NCBI GenBank assembly: GCA_030789695.1
Contig: JAULAV010002288.1
Location: 124,001 to 188,000 of the forward strand
Reading direction: 5' to 3'
Source: Scilla litardierei
Taxonomy: Eukaryota > Streptophyta > Magnoliopsida > Asparagales > Asparagaceae
Length of the DNA: 64,000 bases
Below, piece by piece: positions 56,932 to 64,000 of the stretch. The position numbers and the translations under genes were made by a program. Below the pieces are notes generated by a model. The model was given only the letters and a program-made list of their open reading frames with translations. It searched no databases and was not told the DNA's origin. Position 1 is the stretch's first letter, and each line of letters begins with the position of its first letter.

Positions 56932-58637
56932 ATGGATTCATTTTCAAACTTTAGCGATGCTTATGTGGAGGACTCCCAACTCCCATAGTTCTTTTACGAT
57001 ATGGGGTTGGAAAATCCTAGTCATTTATGCAAAAGTTTGAAAAATGGTGTAGAAAAGAGTTTTGGGATTTGTTTGATGAGCTCATTTGTGCAGATTTTAT
57101 TTATTTTAAAGTGTTCCCACATACTTTGAGAGATGATGCTAAAATTTGGTTTGATGCTTTTCCTCGAGATTCTTTTTCTACATGGCTTTCTTTTCAGACT
57201 GATTTCCTTCGAGCTTTCTTTCATATTTATTACAGGAATCAGGTACATACACGTCAGGCATTTGAGCAACACATGACGAGCTTTATCCAGTTTGACGGTG
57301 AGACCTACTGTCAGGTTTTAGAGAGGTTCGATGGTTTAGTGCTTGGGTGTCCATGCCATGCTTTCAGCGCAGAGGATCTACTTCGGATTTTCTACACATG
57401 GTTGTAGCCGTCGTCGCGAGACTTTAAGCAGATGAGCAGCAGCGGAGATTTCTTTACATACACTACAGAGGATGCATGGTTGTACCTGAGGGACCTTGCA
57501 GAGTGGGAGCGGACTGCGCCATCTAAAGAGCCGTCACTTGGATATGCGGATGATGAACAGTCCCCACTTCCACTTCAGGATGCAGAATAGCAGGTCCATT
57601 GTCAGTTTGAGGAGCCACCTTTGAGCTCTTTTTCTTGCGACCCCATGGGATACTGAGCAGAGCAGGATGTTGGGTTGCATGAGAGCCAGGTAGAGGACGT
57701 TGAGAGATTACATATTGAGGATCCGGAGGAGATGGATGATGGAGTGTGTCACCCATGTTGGAGACACGGTGCAGTTTCTTTGGGTTGGTGGTGATGATGA
57801 GATGGAGATGTGTCCAAGCGAGAGTGAAATAGATGACATCGAAGTGCCTAAGTCACATTGCTTGTCTGATCCATTACCACATCTGGAGATGTGCGAGCAT
57901 CTTGGTTGGACTGCTTAGATGGTTTACTACGGTGGTATTGAGGAGGATGAGTGCACGGGATACAGCCTACGGACCATATTAGAGACCGAGCCCTCCCTTC
58001 CTACAGATTCAGTTCAGCAGCCATCACTTCAGACACCTCAGCACATGCATCAGTTCTTCATCCAGGACGATGATATTCAGGATGGACCACAGAGTCCAGA
58101 GATGACTGCAGAGGCCATTACCTTCGTTGGCAAGGATGCGGCAAGCGACAGTGACTGCGAGATGATCTACATTGAGCATGCGCTGCCTTCTCCTCCACAC
58201 TTGTCCCTGCGACCATTTCCCCTCCTCCAGAGGAGTCGCATCAGCCAGGCGATAGCATCGCCATTCAGGGAAGTTCTAATCACACTTTCTCCTTCATTTC
58301 TGAAGCTCAAGCTTCATTTTCATATATCTTAGATTCAGATTATCATCATACATATTCATATCCTTATTTTTATTATGACGACCCTTTTTGGATTTCCTTC
58401 ATTGGAAGTCAAATTTCTTTTCCTTTGATTGACACAGCTTGTCTCCCGCAGGACACAAGAGCATATCCTAGGGAGATGCTAGGAGCTGTGTTGCTAGGAT
58501 CCAAGGAAGCTAGAGGCGCTTCGTTTCCAAAGCATCTGGCTGAGGAACGAAAGGATATGATAGATCAACTGCCTCCACTATTACATATTCGGGATCCACC
58601 TTTTGCTAAGGTGTATTTTTTCCTTTACTTATTGTAA
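56932..58637 (+). pseudogene. gag: E4 gypsy gag, frameshifted
   Basis: Collinear with the E3 gag. It starts MDSFSNFSDAYVEDS at 56932. A TAG and a frameshift occur before 57027. The Gag domain is in 57027-57407 (LRDDAKIWFDAFPRDSFSTW, CHAFSAEDLLRIFYTW), the acidic middle in 57700-57918, and the tail in 57919-58332 and 58425-58637. The end reads on past the position where E3 has a stop. No zinc knuckle and no pol follow. Confidence 0.87.
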
Positions 58638-59833
58638 ATAAAATAAAATAAAAAGTTAGTTTAGTTTGTTTTACATGTTTTCTTTAGTATGTTTGTTTTC
58701 CCTCTAGCATAGTTGAATAATTTCTAGTTTCACTTCAACCATTGAGGACAATGCTCATTTCTAGTTGGGGGAAGTGAATTATGAAGTTGGATGCTAGTTT
58801 TGGGTAGTTTTGAAAATTTTGATGTTAACAAAAAAATTCTCATTCGTCGTCGTCATCATTCATTCATTTTTGAGCATATCATTTTGGTGCGTCCATCCTT
58901 GCCTCCATCACATTTCTTTTGCTTAATCTATACATGCATAATATCATGCAATTTTTTCAGATTATTACTTTGGTATCAATTTTATAGATGTTTGATTGGC
59001 ATGTTTTAATTTCTTTTCCATTTTGGAGTCAAATGTTAATATGCCATGTATGAAACTATTTTATATGTTGTGATACTCTCTTTGAAATAATTTGGGAATA
59101 GTTTGGTGTAAGTGATTGCATGAATTGGGATGAATGGCATAGTTTTTGATTGGATAGGGTGTGACCAATGTTTCATGTTTTGTTTTCCTCCTAAGGAGTG
59201 GGTGGATGAGTTGATAACGTGTGTTTAGAATGAGAAAGAGAGCTTTAATAAGTGAATGTTTCTTCTAATCAAATTGAGTAGCCGGTGCCCCACGAAACAT
59301 TGGGGAGGACGCCAAAGATGAGATTTAGGGGATCATTCCATCCCTTTGCCTATATAACGTTATCGCGTGTATGCAAAAGTGACGGTGTTTGCATTTCATA
59401 GCATGATTGCATGAATGCAAAACATAAACATAAACATACAAAAACAAAAAGAATACAAAAAAAGGGGAGAAAAAAGAAAAGAAAAAGAAAAAAATGAAAG
59501 AATAAGCAACATGAGTGATGCAATCTCATCTTCCACAACTTAGAGGAAATTTCTTTTGTTTTGGCCATTTTCTTGATTATTAGAAACTTTGACATTGTGA
59601 TATATCCCAATATATGTGATACAGTGCTTATTACTTCACTTTTCATTGAATTGGATTGAGGAGAATGTCATTTGTTATTTCATTTCATACATTGTGTATA
59701 TTGGCTTTGAAATCATTTGAAAATAACATGTGGAGTATGCCATGATGATATTTTGAGTTTGGTGCATGTTTTCACTTTAATCCGAAATTACCGCATATTT
59801 TGCTTGAGACTAGCAAAATGCTAGTTGGGGGTG
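58638..59833 (+). other. E4 interior, non-coding 3' part and polypurine tract
   Basis: Matches E3 40952-42150 in reverse. CTAGTTGGGGGAAG near 58761 and CTAGTTGGGGGTG at 59821-59833 are polypurine candidates; the latter abuts the 3' LTR. There is an A-rich tract at 59440-59500. No pol. Confidence 0.8.
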
Positions 59834-60361
59834 TGATTCATAGTGAAAAGTGTATATTTATACCCCTCAACTACCACCATTTTGTGCAAAAGATTAAGCT
59901 TAATCTTGATCTTTTAAGTATATACTCACTTTATGTTTCATATAAGGGCTTATTTGCATTCTTTGCACAAAACATCATTATATGGACTAATTTCTCCTTC
60001 TCCTATTTTTCAGGTACTTCTGGGAGTCTTGGAGATTTTCCAGAATTTTCTGGGATTTTTCAGGAGTCCCAAAGAAGACAAAATCAAGTAAATGGAGAAG
60101 TGAATCTGGAGCAAGGACAGTCGACTGTCCTTGGGTTTGGCTCGACCGTGTCACCACACACTTTCCACACTACACTTGTTAGTTTAGTTGGTTGTACCAA
60201 CACCTTTAGCATTCCTTAACCAATTGAGATTGTGATTGTGAAACGAATTATCTGTGTGGATTCGTCCTCGTACTCACGGGTTATATTGCATTTGACACTC
60301 CTTCTGTTGGGAGGCGAGCGTGTGCATCCTACTTGGATTGTGCACGCCCCGTGGTCAATCA
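59834..60361 (+). mobile_element. E4 3' LTR with about 1.26-kb internal deletion
   Basis: The first about 285 bp match the 5' LTR start. At 60115-60130 it has the perfect palindrome GGACAGTCGACTGTCC and then jumps to the part equivalent to 56517 onward. The lost part includes most of the phased array. Confidence 0.9.
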
Positions 60362-60366
60362 GTAGG

Positions 60367-61156
60367 TACATGCATAATCCGGAAAGAGAGCACTGGCGAG
60401 CAGTGCAGTGGATCTTGCGTTACATCAATGGCACAATCGACGTTGGACCGACATACAGTCGAAGTGTTCATGGTCCGCACTGTCGGGTATGTCGATTCTG
60501 ACTTTGCAGGCGACTTGGATGGGAGGCGATAGATGACAAGCTATGTCTTCACCCTGTCTGACGCTCCAATATGTTAGCGGAGTATCCTTCAGTCTACGGT
60601 GTCCTTGTCTACTATGGAGGCAGAGTATATGACATTGACTGAAGCGATGAATGAGACGATATGGCTGATGGGTCTGATGGATGATCTGGGAGTCTACCAA
60701 GAGAGGTACAATGTCCATTGTGATAGCTAGAGTGCAGTGCACTTGGCTAAGAATCAGGTCTTCCATGCTCGCACGAAGCATATCGACGTTAGATTCCACT
60801 TTGTCGGAGACTACGTGGAGAAGACGACGACATCAACTTGCTGAAGATCGGAACAAATGACAACCCGACGGACATGCTGACAAAGGTTGTAACGGGAGTC
60901 AAGTTCAAGCATTTTTGGACTTGCTCAATGTGGTTCCTCGAAGAAGTTGACGTCTGCTCCATGAGGGGCATTGAGGTTCGGTGGAGCCATTTGAGACTCG
61001 AGAGAGTCAGCCAGTCTCTGGAGGAGACAGTCGTAGCTCTGGCGAAGTATTTGATTCTTCGGAACAAAATAGGGGGGAACACCATTTGATGCTCTACCAA
61101 GGTCGGTGAAGGTCATCCGTTGGACGAAAGGCTCGAATCTCGCCACGGTGGATATT
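60367..61156 (+). pseudogene. pol: E5 copia pol, part 2: RNase H; broken
   Basis: Continues E5 after E4: YMHNPEREHWRAVQWILRYI, then after a frameshift near 60474 GYVDSDFAGDLDGRR, STMEAEYMTLTEA, and KHIDVRFHFVGDYVE near 60780. A TAG sits where glutamine is usual near 60729. The C-terminus decays in stops by about 60940, and a purine-rich AAAATAGGGGGGAA is at 61066. Confidence 0.88.
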
Positions 61157-61923
61157 TGTGAAGTTGGCTCGATTCGACGCAGGAGAAGCAGTTATATGTC
61201 AGATGAGTTATCTTGTACAGAGGTAACTCAACTGAGCCCGGATCCGACCAATCTGACTCTGCACAAGTCAGATACGAGGATACTGGGCATATGGCTTCTA
61301 CAGTGCAGTTGGTCGTTCGATCGTCAGTTCGAGTCTGAGGGTCGATTGCTCGGCATTGTGTCAATGGGTCGTAACGCAGTTAGAGTCAGTGTTCAGTCGA
61401 TCAGTAGTTTGAAGGCTCGAATGATGAAGGCTCATACGCGAGACTCGACACTTGGGTCGTTCGAGACAGAAAGAAGGTCGATCAGTGGAAGGGAGCCCAT
61501 CGGGATGCTGCCACAAGGAAGCGACGATTGGCCCACTAGGTTGCGGCGGTATTAATTGCTTAGAGCGGTGATTGAATTGGATGGCGTAATTATCGGGCTC
61601 TGTTTCCGTTAGGAGACCTTAACTAATGATGACATCTACTGTAACCTATGGTTATAAATAGGGGGTTTTAGTTTAGGGTTTCAAGAGGGACACCATTGTA
61701 TCCTTTGAGAGAGCCGCCATTGTGTGAGAGCCAACTTTGAGAGATTGTATTGTGAGCTTTTGGATAGATATTGTGTGCATCGGTGTTCCCCCTTGGCCGT
61801 CCATGGCATAAAAACAATCTTATCTGTGGTCCCTATTGCGTTGCTGATCTTTCGTCCTCGGTCTCCACGATCCTGCGTCTTCCGATGTGCTGTGTTGGTA
61901 GAGCTAAGCTCCGCCGCACAACA
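61157..61923 (+). mobile_element. Probable 3' LTR of E5
   Basis: Starts TGTGAAGTTGGCTCG soon after the pol end. TATA box GGTTATAAATAGGGGG at about 61651, then a leader with TTGTATTGTGAG and a C/T-rich end, finishing near CGCACAACA. The matching 5' LTR is absent, so the borders are approximate. Confidence 0.55.
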
Positions 61924-62036
61924 TAGAACACATTCAATGGGTTGGATGTATGAAAAAAATCAAAGAGAAAAAGTTCTCACAGAGTTCTCATAGGCAAAAG
62001 TTCTCAAAACAACATTTCTATATATATATGAGAATA

Positions 62037-62194
62037 GTGGATATCATATGGCATATGAGGCTAGGCTATACCTCATATACCAAGACATAAAAGTTGGAAA
62101 GTACATCCCCACATGGGCTTGTACTTGTTGCACCTGCCCTCACATTTGTGTCTTGAGATATGAGGCATAGCCTCATATGCCAAATGATACCCAT
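62037..62194. mobile_element. Foldback MITE
   Basis: About 45-bp inverted arms: ggatatcatatggcatatga... (62039-62086) and its near complement (62150-62192), around a unique centre of about 60 bp. The arms also contain their own ATATGAGGC/GCCTCATAT hairpin. No coding capacity; the target duplication was not determined. Confidence 0.75.
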
Positions 62195-62213
62195 TATTAT
62201 GTGTGTGTGTACA

Positions 62214-63698
62214 TTGACGGATTCAGGAATTAAATTCAGGGGGTCACAATTTTTTGCCAGAAATAATTTTTGTATATTTTATTTATTGTAAAATTGGGGC
62301 AAAAATGAAAAATTACACTGACTCAAGTATATCTTTAGACAAGATGGTCGTAATGACTTATATATCAAAAATTAATAAACAATACTAATATAAATGATGA
62401 TGAAAATTGGAGAACCTAACAATTTCCTTAGAACCTAAATATTTCAAAAGAATCTTATTAGATAATTCAACAATATCAAAAGCGCAAGTAATCCAAAATT
62501 GACCATATTAAAAATTTATGATGAATCCTTAATACTATTCATGTATTAGATAACAATATTAAAATTTTCAATGGTATCAAAAGCATGGGTAATCCAAAGA
62601 ACTGATAAATCTCTCCTAATTAATCCAAAAAATGATGAATCTCTCTTAATTAGAACCTAAAAAATTTCTCCATATTAAAGAATCAACAATCAAATTACAC
62701 TCCTAATTATATAGTTCAAAACCTAACCTTTTTGTCAAACGAGAACCACTCGGGTGTCGACACGACGACTTCAATCAAAACGGAGCCTCTTGATTCATTG
62801 TGATGGAGGGTAGTGAAAATTCTGCAAAAATAAACAAATAAAAGCATATGTAATAATAAAAAACTTTTAATAGAACCGGAAATTTTCTCCTAATTAGAGA
62901 ATCATCAACCAAAATACTGAATTACACTGATTAGATATTTTAAAAACCTAACTTTTCTCCAAACACGATCCTCTCGAGTTTGCTAGATTGCAAACAAATT
63001 TTTTTAGAGAGTAGAAAATTTCTGCAACCGAGCATAGAAAAATTAGGGAGGAAGAACGATAGATAATTTCATAAAACCCTAATAAATAATAATTATAATG
63101 AATGCACCCATGTTTGTTTTTGCGGCGTTTTTGACCAGACAGTGGATGCCGACCCTATTCGCCCTAAGGGGAAAAGACAAAAAACAATAATCATCAGCCC
63201 CCTTGGGAAAAAATGCAAAAGAAAAAAAGACGGGCAAAAGTAAATAAAAGCAGACCATTCTCTGGCCCCGGGGAAAAAGCCAACAAATAAAAATAGATCT
63301 ATTTGCTTGCCCCTAGGGCAAAAAACCAACAAAAAAATTTTGGTGTGCACCAGGCTTCGAAATTGTGTGGCCTGGGTGGACTGATGTAACCTAACCAATA
63401 AGCCAAATATGATGCAATGCTATCTTCGCTACATTACCTTTTAAAAGCTATTCCTTTATGATAAATTATTTCCATAAAAAATTTTCAATGCGCGCGCTGG
63501 GGTTTGATCTCGGGTTGCCTTCGTAGGCGCGAACGTCCCTACCGCTGAGCCAAACAATGTACGTTGTAATGTTAGCTATACCATTTATAAATAGTGTTTC
63601 TATACTGATAATTTTTTATTTAGGGGTATAAAAGTAATTTCATCCTCAATTTCCAGGGGGGCACGTGCCTCCCTGGCCCCTATATAGATCCGTCCCTG
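62214..63698. mobile_element. DNA-transposon-like repeat with GACGGAT termini
   Basis: The left end TTGACGGATTCAGG and right end CCTATATAGATCCGTCCCTG form an imperfect inverted repeat. Flanks share tgtgtgtaca (62204-62213 and 63699-63708), a 9-11-bp duplication compatible with Mutator-like insertion. The flank is itself a TG microsatellite, so the length is ambiguous. The interior is non-coding and contains a tRNA-like stretch. Confidence 0.6.
63488..63553 (-). other. tRNA-like segment (pol III box-like)
   Basis: On the minus strand, TGGCTCAGCGGTAGGG resembles an A box, and about 35 bases later GAGATCAAACCCC resembles a B box. No acceptor stem or clear anticodon arm forms, so it is more likely a SINE-type relic than a tRNA gene. 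Confidence 0.4.
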
Positions 63699-63708
63699 TG
63701 TGTGTACA

Positions 63709-64000
63709 TCTTGAACTTCATCTTTCAATTATAGTAAGAATTCTAATAGATACATATATGATTCTTGGACTCCCTTGTTCAACCACCTATTCAATAAGAA
63801 TGCTAAAAGATACATGCATGCAATTACAATTTGACGAATGCTAAAAGACATTATAAATGCAACTTCTGGAATTGGATTAGACTCTTAGCATGGTTCATTC
63901 CCAAGAACCAATTTAGTTTAACCAACACAACTTTTCCTTAAACTAAATTTAATTCCATTCAATATCATGAATTTGAAGAAGAGCTTCGTTGAGTATTGGA
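63709..64000. other. Unassigned right edge
   Basis: AT-rich sequence with repeated gaatgctaaaagata-type phrases (63735, 63798 and 63836). No gene or element border recognised. Confidence 0.4.

Larger units (their letters stand above)
54956..60361 (+). mobile_element. Complete gag-only gypsy element E4 (5406 bp)
   Basis: Flanked by a perfect 5-bp duplication gtagg (54951-54955 and 60362-60366), with the E5 pol frame continuing on both sides (SMVSR then YMHNPE). 5' LTR 54956-56747 (1792 bp), 3' LTR 59834-60361 (528 bp after an internal deletion). The interior of 3086 bp has a tRNA-Asp primer site and gag only. It is the same family as E3, in opposite orientation. Confidence 0.95.

Noticed and set aside
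63488..63553. Functional tRNA gene
   Set aside because: A and B box-like strings are present, but no acceptor stem or anticodon arm forms.

Overview
The window is repeat-dominated nuclear DNA of a flowering plant, and no complete host gene is visible. Almost everything is LTR retrotransposons nested in one another. The plant assignment rests on Ty1/copia gag-pol genes primed by initiator tRNA-Met (TGGTATCAGAGC), a gypsy family of Athila/Tat type primed by tRNA-Asp, a hAT MITE with an 8-bp target duplication, and exon remnants of a plant rhamnogalacturonate lyase. The species cannot be told. Nearly every reading frame carries stops or frameshifts, many of CGA-to-TGA type, so this is old, probably methylated, intergenic or pericentromeric-like sequence.

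Layout, left to right. 1-1147: a 55-bp tandem array and the end of a probable gypsy LTR, which interrupts a copia gag (family A, minus strand, 1104-2744; its LTR is 2772-4524). 4985-6203: a decayed copia end (E0) whose 3' LTR is interrupted by gag-only copia element C (minus strand). The 3' LTR of C is split into three pieces (6204-6602, 14170-15038, 33221-33922) by two complete elements with perfect 5-bp duplications: E1 (6603-14164, minus, cagag) and E2 (15039-33215, plus, cctct). E1 has gag and an extra ORF but no pol. E2 has gag, pol and a homologous extra ORF, plus about 7 kb of acquired DNA with host exon fragments. C continues with its gag (35564-37207) and 5' LTR (37249-39159), which holds a hAT MITE (37401-38006).

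39160-44885: gypsy element E3 (minus, gag only), inserted in the C 5' LTR. 44886-48676: element L, with a LTR and a non-coding interior, inserted in the E3 5' LTR. 48677-53063: a truncated copia element E7 (minus). 53064-54955 and 60367-61923: copia element E5 (plus), split by a complete gag-only gypsy element E4 (54956-60361, duplication gtagg) of the same family as E3. 62037-63698: a foldback MITE and a DNA-transposon-like repeat.

Two patterns stand out. First, six LTR families of both copia and gypsy type carry arrays of short palindromic motifs, mostly built on GTCG or GTCGAC. In A, E1, E2, C and E4 the spacing is about 21-22 bp, two helical turns; in L it is 20 bp. Second, E1 and E2 share a protein-coding module absent from ordinary copia elements, and in both a phased pair of the same motif used in the LTR lies just upstream of it. 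This suggests an element-encoded factor acting with its own motif, which is inference.
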